Source of the DNA: Pseudomonas sp. MM213
GTDB lineage: Bacteria > Pseudomonadota > Gammaproteobacteria > Pseudomonadales > Pseudomonadaceae
DNA: 64,000 nt
Direction: 5' to 3'
NCBI RefSeq assembly: GCF_020423045.1
Contig: NZ_CP081943.1
Location: 5,208,001 to 5,272,000, forward strand
Under the pieces are notes generated by a model. The model ran no database searches, had not been told where the DNA came from, and was given only the letters and a program-made list of their open reading frames with translations. Each line of letters begins with the position of its first letter. The first letter of the stretch is position 1. This document shows, piece by piece, positions 28,350 to 37,658 of this stretch. Position numbers and translations under genes: made by a program.

Positions 28350-31300
28350 ATGACAGTCACTGAAGTGGCGAACGTCTATTCCAATGCGTTTAATTTTGAT
28401 GAGTTTCTCGCCGGCGGGGTCGATCCCCGTACCGGTATTTACACCTGTTCGTTGATGTTGGGTGACATCAAGTCCGCAGACTTGAACGGTCCTTCTTTGC
28501 CAATCAGCTTGTCCTACAGCCCACTCAACAGTATCGACAGCGGTTTCGGCAGCGGTTGGTCGATGGCAATGACCCGTTACGACGCGGGCAATGAAATACT
28601 CGGTTTGTCCGGTGGCGGAAGTTTCAAGACGAAGCAGACAGCCACCCACCTGGTCTTCGATGAGTTGAAGCTTGAGACGCTCAAGGTCGAACGGTCTGGA
28701 CCAGGGCGTTTTGACGTCATCCATAAAAATGGTATGCGTGAAGAGCTGAAGATCTTTGAGGGCAGCGATGTCGCGGTGCCGATGAGGATTGTTGGCGCCA
28801 ATGGCGCTGCAATCACGCTCGACTACACCGCCCTGAACGGGCATCCGGCGCTGGTTGCTGTGAAGGACTCACAACGTACGTTGCTGAGCATTTCCCGTAC
28901 CAGGGGCAAGGTTACGCTGACGCAATACCCCGGCACCGAATGTGAAGCCAGCTTTGTGTTGTCGCTCGCTAACAACGCGGTGGCCTTCATTGATTTGCCC
29001 GTAGGCGGGTCCTGGTTTCTGACCTATGAGCCTTTCGGCAATCTCCAGTGCCTGACCCAGGTCGATTCGCCGTTAGGGGCGCGAGAGATAATCGGGTATC
29101 AGGAAGCGGGGCATCAATTCCCGCCCGGTTCGCCGATTCGCTCCATGCCTTATGTGATCTCCCACACCGTATTCCCACGGCAGAATCAGCCCGCGATCAC
29201 AAAAAATTATGAGTTCTCGCAGAAGAACTTTCAGGGCTTCGATGACGAAGGCAGGCGTTGGTCCCCGGACGGTGACACGCTCTACAAAAGCTCGTCGGGC
29301 TATGAGTATTCTTCGACCGAAAAACTGATGGCGGGCACAAAGGTCCACAGCTCCACGGTGCGCACCTACAACAAATATCATCTGCTGGTTTCGCAGGTGA
29401 CGACCTGTCAGCAGATGATCACCACCCGGTCCACGGTGTACCACATCGATTCTGGCAAGAGCTTTCTCGAGCAACCTGCGCAGTTTCGATTGCCCAAAGT
29501 CCAGACGTTACGCTACGAAAACCGCACCGCCGGTACATCGCGCGAAGAGCTTACCCACACCGAATTCGATGGGGCAGGCAACCTGCTCAAACAGGTCGGA
29601 CCGGATGGGGTAACGATCCTGTCCGAATTTTATCCCGCTGCCGGAGCGGAGGGGTGCCCTGCCGACCCATTGGGGTTTGTCCGGTTCGAGAAGCAGAGAA
29701 CCATCATCCCGGCATCGCAAGCATCGGATAAACCAAGCGCCGCCTCGACGGTGATGCGTTATCGCTATGCCTTGCACGCCTCGTTGCAAGGTTCGCCGGT
29801 GACCGCCGTGCTGCCTGTCGAGGAGAGCTTTTATGAGCTGAACGCAGACGCTGAAATTCTGCGTTCGAAAACGCAACGGGTTTACGTCAATCAGCCTGAT
29901 GACCCGCTGCGCCATGGCTTGCTGCAAAAACAAACCGTCACGCAAAACGCCTTGGCGACGGTTACCGAGTTTTCCTATGTGCTCGACAACAACCGGCTTG
30001 AAATTCAGAGCACCCTCAAGGGGTTCGATGGCACCGTCAAAACCGCGGCTCAGACACTCTCATCGCTCAACGGCATGAAGCTGGGCGAGCGCGGCGAAGA
30101 CCAGGGAGCGGTTGCCTACACGTTCGACGCCATTGGCCGGCCCCTGAGCGAAACGTTTTCGCCGGGCACGGCCAACGCCGCCACCCGCCGCATGGTTTAT
30201 CAGGCGGCCAGCAATAAAGCACCGGCGACGATGCTCACGACGGATGTGGCCGGCGTTCAGCAAAAAGTCGTGTACGACGGCCTCGGGCGCGTCGTCGCAG
30301 TCGAAGAGCAGGATTGCGATAACCCGGACGAAGTGGCCAGGACCCAGTTGTTCGTTATCTATACAGCGCGCCACGATGCGCTGGGGCAGTTAGTGGAGCA
30401 AACGCATTCTGACTGGTGGGACGGGGTTGCCCGGCCGGTCAAGACCGGGTTTGTCTTCGATGGCTGGGGGCAGGTCAAGACCACGCTTCACGCTGACGGG
30501 CGCAAGGAGCATTGCACAATCGACCCTGTGGCCCGCACTGAAACTCGCTGGCTTGAGGGCATGGGCAAGTCTGTCACCGGCCTCAATGTTTTCGGCAAGC
30601 CTGATCGTATCGAGTCGTTCAATATTGCGGGTGAAACCCAAGGCGCAATCGTTCATGGCTATGACGGCATCGGCCGAGCCATCAGCCAGACCGATCCTGT
30701 CGGCAACACCACCACCTATGAGTACGACGTGTTCAATCGGTTGCGGCGCAGCGTCTTGCCCGACGGGAACACCGTGCAGACCGACTACGCGCTGCACAGC
30801 CAGGCGTCGCTTGCCACTGAAGTGAAAGTGGCGGGCCAAAGCCTTGGGCGGCAGACCTTCGATGGCTTGGGCCGCTTGAGCGAAAGTACCGTGGGTGGAC
30901 GCGCGGTCACTGCGGGCTACGCGGCAGGATTCACGCAACCGATCTGGCAGAAAAGCGCCAGCGGTGAAAAAGTCGAGTTCGTTTATGCGCGTGATTTCGG
31001 CGGGCGCGTGACGCAACGCAAGGCGACCGGACTGGACGCCGAATTTACCTACAATCCGCTGCACGGTCAGTTAGCCAGTTGTGTCGAGCAAGAGTGGGAA
31101 ACGCGTTTCGAGTATCACCCCTCCGGACGCCTGAAAAGTGAAACCACTGCGCACGCTGGCGTGGACCGGACGGCGTCGTACACGTACACGTTCGGTGGCC
31201 GGCCACTGACTTGCGTCGATGTGCTCGGTCAGTCACACAAGACGGAGTACGACGAATGGGGGCGGGCAAAGTCGTTTGAGCAGAATTCGCTCAAGGCCGA

Positions 31301-33119
31301 TTTCATCTACAACGCTGTGGGCCTGCTGGAGCGGGTCGACTCGCAGGATACGCAGGCCAAGCGTTCCATGACGACCCGCCTGGTCTACGACGATCAGGGG
31401 CGAGAAATTTCGCGCAGCTTTGAGGTCAAGGGCGCTGCTACTCAGACCCTGAAATCGAGTTACGACCTCGCTGGCAAGCTGACGCAGAAGGTACTGGGCA
31501 TCGGTGAAGACGTGCTGCGCGACGAACGCTTCGACTACGACGTCCGAGGTCGACTGGGCCACTACACCTGTAGCGGAACGCTGCGGCCACGCGATCCTTT
31601 CGGCAAGGAAATTATCAAGCAGACCTACGTTTACGATGCGCTGGATAACATCGTCAGTCTGCAAAGCAATTTTCCCGGTGGCAGCAACACCACGACCTTC
31701 ACCTACAGCGCTGTCGATCCCACGCAACTGATCGAGGTTCAGCACTCTCACGCGGATTATCCGGCGCCGGTTACGCTGCAATATGACGCCAACGGCCAGA
31801 TGATCCAGGACGATCAGGCTCGTGCGCTGAGCTACGACGCACTGGGGCGATTGACGCAAATCGCTGCGGCATCCGGGGCGGTGATGCGCGGCTATCGCTA
31901 CGATGCGCGCGATCGTCTGGTGGAGCTTGCACAACCCGGCGCGCCGGACGCCCAGCGCTTCTATCATGATGGGCGGGTGATCAACGAGATCAGCGGTGCT
32001 GACCGTCGTACCTGTGGGCGCCAGTCCGGTTTATTGCTGGGGGAGCAGCAACAGGGCGCGGGCGCTGGATTGACGCTGTTTGGCACAGACCTGCAGCAAA
32101 GCGTTTTGATCGCCGAGTCCGGCACTCAACGCGACGAAGTTGCCTACAACCCCTACGGATATCGTCCTGCCGAAGGCGGGATATTCAGTCAGGCAGGATT
32201 CAGCGCTGAGCAGCTTGATCCGTTGACCGGGCTCTATTTGCCGGGCAATGGTTACCGGGCCTACAGCCCGACGTTGATGCGCTTCCTCAGCCCGGACAGC
32301 TTGAGCCCGTTTGGCGCGGGTGGATTGAACCCATACGCTTACTGCCTCGGTGACCCGATCAATCGGGTTGATCCGACCGGGCATGTTTCCTGGCAATCAG
32401 CCTTGGGCGTTGGCCTTTCGTTGTTCAGTATCGCGACCAGCATCCTGACCTTCGGCACAACCACGCCGCTGGCGGTCGCGAGCCTGACGTTGGCGCTGGC
32501 TTCCGGGATCGCCGGCATTGCGAGCGAGATTGCCCACGAAGTGATGCCGCAATCGGAGCTGGGTGATGTCCTCGGCTACGTGAGCCTGGGGTTGGGGCTG
32601 GCGTCTTTCGCGGCGGGGGCAGGGGCGGCCGCTCAGGGCGCCGGCAAGGTCGCGGGAGCGTTTCGGTCGGGTTTGAGCGGTGATGCGCGAGGGGCGGCCA
32701 AGGCAATGACCAGCGGGATGAGCGGAAGAAGCGCAAGGGCTGGATCATCTACTCAGTCCGCAGAGGCATCCTCCGCAAAGTGGGTTTACAAGACTTACAA
32801 CGCGCAGCGCAACATTCCGGGTTTTGAGTCACTGGATGATGCGAGCAGGGCAAAGTTTTTCCGGTTCAAGGACGCGATCAAGGATGAGGGGATGACACCG
32901 GGCCAGGCAGCCGAACTGCTAGGCGGAAAAACCTACTACAACGAAATGGTGCCGTTCAAATCCCCCAACCCCAAGCAACTCCTTGAGCCCGGATACTTCA
33001 ATGACAGCGGTTACACCGAGATCAGGCTCAACCAGGGAATGCGTCTGTTTTTCTATGTGAACAAAGACACTCGGACAGCGACCATGTTCAAGTTTGGTCA
33101 TACGCAAAAAGGAGGTTGA
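28350..33119 (+). CDS. Rhs/TcC-like repeat protein with C-terminal toxin-type domain
   Basis: A 1589-residue protein. The N-terminal part (VDPRTGIYTCSLML, LSYSPLNSIDSGFGSGWSM) belongs to a family that I know from Pseudomonas Rhs proteins; no PAAR, signal peptide or membrane segment is seen. YD-type repeats run through about 600-1280 (YDGLGR, FDAIGR, YDVFNR, YDALGR). The Rhs core lies at about 1288-1344, including LTGLYLPGNGYRAYSP, RFLSPDS and the final RVDPTGH, where cocoon proteins self-cleave. The tail after it (1345-1589) has a Gly/Ala-rich helical part and an end domain (about 1475-1589) whose last strands, EIRLNQGMRLFFYV and FKFGHTQ, resemble RelE/ParE toxins. No immunity gene follows: queG ends 20 bp away on the other strand. 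An AAGGG site precedes the ATG. Confidence 0.82.
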   Translation: MTVTEVANVYSNAFNFDEFLAGGVDPRTGIYTCSLMLGDIKSADLNGPSLPISLSYSPLNSIDSGFGSGWSMAMTRYDAGNEILGLSGGGSFKTKQTATHLVFDELKLETLKVERSGPGRFDVIHKNGMREELKIFEGSDVAVPMRIVGANGAAITLDYTALNGHPALVAVKDSQRTLLSISRTRGKVTLTQYPGTECEASFVLSLANNAVAFIDLPVGGSWFLTYEPFGNLQCLTQVDSPLGAREIIGYQEAGHQFPPGSPIRSMPYVISHTVFPRQNQPAITKNYEFSQKNFQGFDDEGRRWSPDGDTLYKSSSGYEYSSTEKLMAGTKVHSSTVRTYNKYHLLVSQVTTCQQMITTRSTVYHIDSGKSFLEQPAQFRLPKVQTLRYENRTAGTSREELTHTEFDGAGNLLKQVGPDGVTILSEFYPAAGAEGCPADPLGFVRFEKQRTIIPASQASDKPSAASTVMRYRYALHASLQGSPVTAVLPVEESFYELNADAEILRSKTQRVYVNQPDDPLRHGLLQKQTVTQNALATVTEFSYVLDNNRLEIQSTLKGFDGTVKTAAQTLSSLNGMKLGERGEDQGAVAYTFDAIGRPLSETFSPGTANAATRRMVYQAASNKAPATMLTTDVAGVQQKVVYDGLGRVVAVEEQDCDNPDEVARTQLFVIYTARHDALGQLVEQTHSDWWDGVARPVKTGFVFDGWGQVKTTLHADGRKEHCTIDPVARTETRWLEGMGKSVTGLNVFGKPDRIESFNIAGETQGAIVHGYDGIGRAISQTDPVGNTTTYEYDVFNRLRRSVLPDGNTVQTDYALHSQASLATEVKVAGQSLGRQTFDGLGRLSESTVGGRAVTAGYAAGFTQPIWQKSASGEKVEFVYARDFGGRVTQRKATGLDAEFTYNPLHGQLASCVEQEWETRFEYHPSGRLKSETTAHAGVDRTASYTYTFGGRPLTCVDVLGQSHKTEYDEWGRAKSFEQNSLKADFIYNAVGLLERVDSQDTQAKRSMTTRLVYDDQGREISRSFEVKGAATQTLKSSYDLAGKLTQKVLGIGEDVLRDERFDYDVRGRLGHYTCSGTLRPRDPFGKEIIKQTYVYDALDNIVSLQSNFPGGSNTTTFTYSAVDPTQLIEVQHSHADYPAPVTLQYDANGQMIQDDQARALSYDALGRLTQIAAASGAVMRGYRYDARDRLVELAQPGAPDAQRFYHDGRVINEISGADRRTCGRQSGLLLGEQQQGAGAGLTLFGTDLQQSVLIAESGTQRDEVAYNPYGYRPAEGGIFSQAGFSAEQLDPLTGLYLPGNGYRAYSPTLMRFLSPDSLSPFGAGGLNPYAYCLGDPINRVDPTGHVSWQSALGVGLSLFSIATSILTFGTTTPLAVASLTLALASGIAGIASEIAHEVMPQSELGDVLGYVSLGLGLASFAAGAGAAAQGAGKVAGAFRSGLSGDARGAAKAMTSGMSGRSARAGSSTQSAEASSAKWVYKTYNAQRNIPGFESLDDASRAKFFRFKDAIKDEGMTPGQAAELLGGKTYYNEMVPFKSPNPKQLLEPGYFNDSGYTEIRLNQGMRLFFYVNKDTRTATMFKFGHTQKGG

Positions 33120-33138
33120 CGCCGGGTGGGGTGCAAAA

Positions 33139-34209
33139 TCAGGCGTTGCGCAGTTCATGCTGACGCAATGCCCACTCCACATGCTCTCTCACCAACTCCG
33201 AGGGGTATTCCCTTCGCGCCTTCAATGCTTCCAGCACCGGAATCGTTGAAGGCGCATTCCCCAGGCCCACCGCCAGATTACGCAACCAGCGCTCATAACC
33301 CGCCCGACGCAGCGGCGAGCCTTCGGTGCTGCTCAGAAACCGGTCTTCATCCCACATGAACAGCTCAGCCAGTTCAGCATTGTCCAGGTTGTGCCGTGGC
33401 TTGAAGTCGCTTTCACCGGACGGACGGGCAAAACGGTTCCACGGGCAGACGATCTGGCAGTCATCGCAGCCGAACACCCGATTGCCGATCAATGGCCGCA
33501 AATCTTCCGGGATCGCGCTTTTCAGTTCGATGGTCAGGTAGGAAATACAGCGTCGGGCGTCTAGAACATAAGGGCCAACAAAGGCGTTGGTCGGGCAGAT
33601 GTCGAGGCACGCGGTGCAGCGGCCGCAATGTTCGGTGGCGTGCGGAGGGTCTTCCGGCAGCGGCAGATCGACAAAGAGCTCACTGAGAAAGAAGTAACTG
33701 CCGGCCTTGCGATTCAAGACCAGCGTGTTTTTGCCGATCCATCCAAGGCCGGCCTTTTCGGCGATGGCTTTTTCCAGCACCGGTGCACTGTCGACAAACG
33801 CGCGGTAGCCGAACGGGCCGATGACCGCCTGAATCTTTTCTGCCAGTTGTTGCACGCGTTTACGGATCAACTTGTGGTAATCGCGGCCCAAGGCATAACG
33901 CGACACGTAGGCTTTTTCCGGTTGTGCCAGCAATTGCGCCATTTGGGTGTCGCCCGGCAGGTAATCCATGCGCAGGGACACCACCCGAAGCGTGCCGGGC
34001 ACCAGCTCTTCCGGGTGTGAGCGTTTGCTGCCATGGGCGCCCATGTAGTCCATTTCGCCGTGGTAGCCGGCTTCGAGCCAGCGCGCCAGGTGCTGCTCAT
34101 GCTCGGCCAGATCCAGGCCGCTGATGCCGACTTGCTGAAAGCCCAGCTCGCGGCCCCAGTCCTTGATGGATTGGGCGAGGGCGGGCAGGTCTGTGGTAAT
34201 AGCGGGCAT
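33139..34209 (-). CDS. queG: Epoxyqueuosine reductase
   Basis: Last step of queuosine synthesis: reduces epoxyqueuosine in tRNA, using cobalamin and two [4Fe-4S] clusters. The 356-residue protein (start MPAITTDLPALAQ at 34209; an upstream reading to 34281 overlaps the divergent gene) has the N-terminal cobalamin-binding region, and the cluster motifs CGRCTACLDICP (about 195-206) and CDDCQIVCPWN (about 245-255). The C-terminus has HEAT-like helices. The gene ends 20 bp from the Rhs gene and is divergent from nnrD. Confidence 0.95.
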   Translation of the reverse strand: MPAITTDLPALAQSIKDWGRELGFQQVGISGLDLAEHEQHLARWLEAGYHGEMDYMGAHGSKRSHPEELVPGTLRVVSLRMDYLPGDTQMAQLLAQPEKAYVSRYALGRDYHKLIRKRVQQLAEKIQAVIGPFGYRAFVDSAPVLEKAIAEKAGLGWIGKNTLVLNRKAGSYFFLSELFVDLPLPEDPPHATEHCGRCTACLDICPTNAFVGPYVLDARRCISYLTIELKSAIPEDLRPLIGNRVFGCDDCQIVCPWNRFARPSGESDFKPRHNLDNAELAELFMWDEDRFLSSTEGSPLRRAGYERWLRNLAVGLGNAPSTIPVLEALKARREYPSELVREHVEWALRQHELRNA

Positions 34210-34272
34210 GAGGCGAGAGAAACCGGAGCTGAGGTGCGTATAATTCTGCCAGACATCGGAGCCCGAAGACGC

Positions 34273-35772
34273 ATGCCGCACACTAAAGATGATTTACCCG
34301 ACGTGCTGTACAGCGCCGCGCAAGTGCGAGCGCTCGATGCGAGCCTGATTGCGGCCGGTACGCCGGGCTTCGAATTGATGCAGCGGGCGGCGCGGGCAAC
34401 CTGGCGTGCGCTGGTCCGGCACTGGCCGACGGCCAACGAACTGACGGTGGCCGCTGGCCACGGCAACAACGCCGGTGACGGTTATCTGGTTGCGGTGTTG
34501 GCCAAGCGCGCCGGTTGGCATGTACGCGTGCTGGCGGTCGGTGATCCCCAGCGTTTGCAGGGCGATGCTGCCTTGGCCCACGCCGAGGCCCTGTCCGAAG
34601 GCGTCGCCGTTCAAGCCTGGAGTGCACAGTCGGAGTTGCGTGGCGTTGTACTGGACGCCTTGCTCGGCACCGGCCTGACAGGCAAGGTGCGCGAGCCTTA
34701 CGCCAGTGTCATCGCGGCGATCAATGCCAGCGGCCTGGCGGTTGCGGCGGTGGATATTCCGTCGGGCCTTTGTGCGGATACGGGAAGCGTGCTCGGCGCG
34801 GCTGTCCGGGCGGACCTGACCGTGACCTTCATTGGTTTGAAACTGGGCCTGTTCACGGGCGAGGCGGCGGACGTGGTGGGCGAGTGGGTCTTTAATGATC
34901 TGCAAGCTTCGCCTGAGTCTTTGAGCGGGATCGCCATCAGTGCTCATCGTCTGACGGCCGGTAACTTGCCGCGTCTGGCGGGGCGTGCGCCGACCGCGCA
35001 TAAAGGCAAATTCGGCCATGTCTTGCTGATCGGCGGTGATCGCGGTTTCGGCGGTGCCATTTTGCTGAGTGCACAAAGTGCGCTGCGCAGTGGCGCCGGC
35101 ATGGTGTCGGTGGCCACTCGCAGCGAGCACGTGCCGGCCGCACTGGCCAGAATTCCCGAGGTGATGGTGCTGGGCACTTCCTCGGCGAATCAGCTGATGG
35201 GTTTGCTGCAAAAGGTTTCCGTGCTGGTGGTCGGTCCGGGCTTGGGGCAGGCTTCGTGGGGACGCAGTCTGCTGTCGGCGGCGGCCAATGCGCCGCTTCC
35301 ACAAGTCTGGGACGCCGATGCGTTGAATATGCTGGCTGACGAACTGGTGAACCTGCCCAAGGACTGCGTGATCACGCCGCATCCGGGGGAAGCGGCACGG
35401 TTGCTCGGGATCAGTACCGCTGAGGTTCAGGCCGACCGTCCGTCCGCTGCTCACGCATTGAGCAAAAAATATACAGCTGTAGTGATTCTGAAAGGCGCCG
35501 GCAGTCTTGTCGCCAGTCCCGACGGCCGCTTGGCGGTGTGTCATCAAGGCCATCCGGCCATGGCCGCTGCCGGTCTGGGCGATGTGCTGGCCGGTCTGGT
35601 CGGCGCGTTGCTGGCCCAGGGCATGGACGCGTTCGATGCGGCCTGCCTCGGAGTCTGGCTGCACGCCAATGCCGGTGCGCAACAAGGTAAATCGGGCCGT
35701 GGGCTGGCGGCCAGTGATCTGATTCCAGCCATTCGTCAGTTGTTGGAGGAGCAAGCACCGTGTCTGAAGTAA
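34273..35772 (+). CDS. nnrD: Bifunctional NAD(P)H-hydrate repair enzyme
   Basis: Repairs damaged NAD(P)H hydrates. The 499-residue protein fuses an N-terminal epimerase (YjeF_N, about 1-215; AGHGNNAGDGYLVA and LDALLGTG) with a C-terminal ADP-dependent dehydratase of the ribokinase-like fold (about 230-495; GPGLG, ITPHPGEAARLL, KGAGSLVASP and GLGDVLAGL). The ATG at 34273 follows the queG start region by 63 bp; readings that start further upstream overlap queG. Its end overlaps tsaE by 13 bp. Confidence 0.94.
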   Translation: MPHTKDDLPDVLYSAAQVRALDASLIAAGTPGFELMQRAARATWRALVRHWPTANELTVAAGHGNNAGDGYLVAVLAKRAGWHVRVLAVGDPQRLQGDAALAHAEALSEGVAVQAWSAQSELRGVVLDALLGTGLTGKVREPYASVIAAINASGLAVAAVDIPSGLCADTGSVLGAAVRADLTVTFIGLKLGLFTGEAADVVGEWVFNDLQASPESLSGIAISAHRLTAGNLPRLAGRAPTAHKGKFGHVLLIGGDRGFGGAILLSAQSALRSGAGMVSVATRSEHVPAALARIPEVMVLGTSSANQLMGLLQKVSVLVVGPGLGQASWGRSLLSAAANAPLPQVWDADALNMLADELVNLPKDCVITPHPGEAARLLGISTAEVQADRPSAAHALSKKYTAVVILKGAGSLVASPDGRLAVCHQGHPAMAAAGLGDVLAGLVGALLAQGMDAFDAACLGVWLHANAGAQQGKSGRGLAASDLIPAIRQLLEEQAPCLK

Positions 35773-36230
35773 CCCTGTACCTGGCTGATGAAGAAGCGAT
35801 GACCGCGTTTGGCGCCCGCATCGCGAAAACCACCGAAGGGCACGGTCTGATTTTTCTGGAAGGGGATCTGGGGGCGGGGAAAACCACGTTGTCCCGCGGC
35901 ATCATCCGGGGGTTGGGGCATGAGGGCGCGGTAAAAAGTCCGACGTTCACCCTGGTCGAGCCCTACGAGATTGGCGACATCCGCGCCTTCCATTTCGATC
36001 TCTATCGTTTGGTCGACCCTGAAGAACTGGAGTACCTCGGCATCCGCGACTATTTCGAAGACGATGCCTTGTGCCTGATCGAGTGGCCCGATAAAGGTGC
36101 AGGCTTTTTGCCAAAGCCCGACCTGACCATTACCATTAGCCCGCAAGACAGCGGGCGTTCGCTGAAAATTTTGTCCCAGGGCTCGCGTGGCGAGTCGTGG
36201 TGTGCCGCTTTGGCATTGGAAATCAATTAA
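35760..36230 (+). CDS. tsaE: tRNA threonylcarbamoyladenosine biosynthesis ATPase TsaE
   Basis: P-loop ATPase that supports TsaBD in making t6A37 of tRNA. The 156-residue protein has Walker A GDLGAGKTT (about 36-44), the VKSPTFTLVEPY switch, FHFDLYRL and IEWPDKGAGFLP. The start is a GTG with GGAGG upstream, inside the end of nnrD, so translation is coupled. Confidence 0.94.
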   Translation: MSEVTLYLADEEAMTAFGARIAKTTEGHGLIFLEGDLGAGKTTLSRGIIRGLGHEGAVKSPTFTLVEPYEIGDIRAFHFDLYRLVDPEELEYLGIRDYFEDDALCLIEWPDKGAGFLPKPDLTITISPQDSGRSLKILSQGSRGESWCAALALEIN

Positions 36231-37658
36231 ATGATGGGGTCAGGTATGCGCTTTCGCGCGATGGTAGCTGCCGTAGGGATGTTGTTTTTGGCGGTGACCG
36301 TCGACGCTGTGGCCGAAACGAAGGTCAGCAGCGTCCGTCTGTGGCGGGCGCCGGACAACACACGGTTGGTGTTCGACCTGACCGGGCCGGTGCAACACAG
36401 CGTTTTTACCCTGACAGCCCCGGACCGACTGGTGATCGACATCAATGGCGCCACCCTCGGTGCGCCGCTGAACGTGTCCACCGCCAACACCCCGATCACC
36501 GCCATGCGCTCGGCCCAACGCACGCCGACCGACCTGCGGGTGGTCATCGACCTGAAAAAAGCCGTCACGCCGAAGAGCTTCACCCTGGCGCCGAACGCCC
36601 AGTACGGCAACCGCCTGGTGGTCGATCTGTTCGATAACGCCGCCGACGCCGCGCCGATTCCTGCGCCGACCAACGTTGCGACCGTCGCGCCGGTACCGGT
36701 CACCCCGGTCGATCCCCCGGTCAAACTGCCGCCCGCGCCGGCCGGCAAGCGCGACATCATTGTCGTGATCGACGCAGGTCACGGCGGCGAAGACCCGGGC
36801 GCCTCTGGCTCTCGCGGCCAGCGTGAAAAAGACGTGGTGCTGGCCATCGCTCGCGAACTGCAGCGTCAGGTCAACGGCATGAAAGGCTTCCGCGCCGAAC
36901 TGACCCGTACCGGCGACTACTTCATTCCGTTGCGCGGCCGTACCGAAATCGCCCGTAAGAAGGGCGCTGACCTGTTCGTTTCGATCCACGCCGATGCCGC
37001 GCCTTCGGCTGCTGCGTTCGGTGCCTCGGTGTTCGCCCTGTCGGATCGCGGCGCCACGTCGGAAACAGCCCGTTGGCTGGCCGACAGTGAAAACCGCTCC
37101 GACTTGATCGGTGGTGCCGGCAACGTCAGCCTCGACGACAAGGACCGCATGCTCGCAGGCGTTCTGCTCGACTTGTCGATGACCGCCTCGCTGACGTCCA
37201 GCCTGAACGTCGGGCAGAAGGTTCTGAGCAATATCGGTCGTGTTACACCTCTGCACAAACAGCGCGTGGAACAAGCCGGGTTCATGGTGTTGAAGTCGCC
37301 GGACATCCCGTCGATCCTGGTGGAAACCGGGTTCATCTCCAACGCCAACGAAGCCTCGAAACTCGCGGCGTCCAGCCACCAGCAAGCGCTGGCTCGCTCG
37401 ATCAGCAGCGGCGTACGCCAGTTCTTCCAGCAGAATCCGCCACCGGGTACTTACATCGCCTGGCTGCGCGATTCCGGGAAAATTGCCCAGGGGCCGCGTG
37501 ATCACCGGGTGAACCCGGGTGAAACCCTGGCGATGATCGCTGTGCGTTATCAGGTGTCCCCGGCCACCTTGCGCAGCGCCAACAACCTGAAAACCGACGA
37601 GCTGAAAATCGGTCAGACCCTGACCATTCCCGGCACCGAACTGGCATCCAAAGAATGA
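36231..37658 (+). CDS. amiB: N-acetylmuramoyl-L-alanine amidase AmiB
   Basis: Zinc amidase that cuts septal peptidoglycan during cell separation. The 475-residue protein has a signal peptide (about 1-27), an AMIN domain (about 28-130), a Pro-rich linker, an Amidase_3 domain (about 178-400) with the metal-binding His in [11 protein letters not shown], Glu in EKDVV, His in SIHADA and the catalytic Glu in LVETGFISN, and one LysM domain (about 424-468). ATG 36231 directly follows the tsaE stop; an in-frame ATG at 36246 is the other possible start. The stop overlaps the mutL start (ATGA). Confidence 0.94.
   Translation: MMGSGMRFRAMVAAVGMLFLAVTVDAVAETKVSSVRLWRAPDNTRLVFDLTGPVQHSVFTLTAPDRLVIDINGATLGAPLNVSTANTPITAMRSAQRTPTDLRVVIDLKKAVTPKSFTLAPNAQYGNRLVVDLFDNAADAAPIPAPTNVATVAPVPVTPVDPPVKLPPAPAGKRDIIVVIDAGHGGEDPGASGSRGQREKDVVLAIARELQRQVNGMKGFRAELTRTGDYFIPLRGRTEIARKKGADLFVSIHADAAPSAAAFGASVFALSDRGATSETARWLADSENRSDLIGGAGNVSLDDKDRMLAGVLLDLSMTASLTSSLNVGQKVLSNIGRVTPLHKQRVEQAGFMVLKSPDIPSILVETGFISNANEASKLAASSHQQALARSISSGVRQFFQQNPPPGTYIAWLRDSGKIAQGPRDHRVNPGETLAMIAVRYQVSPATLRSANNLKTDELKIGQTLTIPGTELASKE

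Noticed and set aside
23149..33119. Type VI secretion cluster
   Set aside because: No hcp, vgrG, PAAR or structural tss genes are present, and the Rhs protein lacks PAAR.
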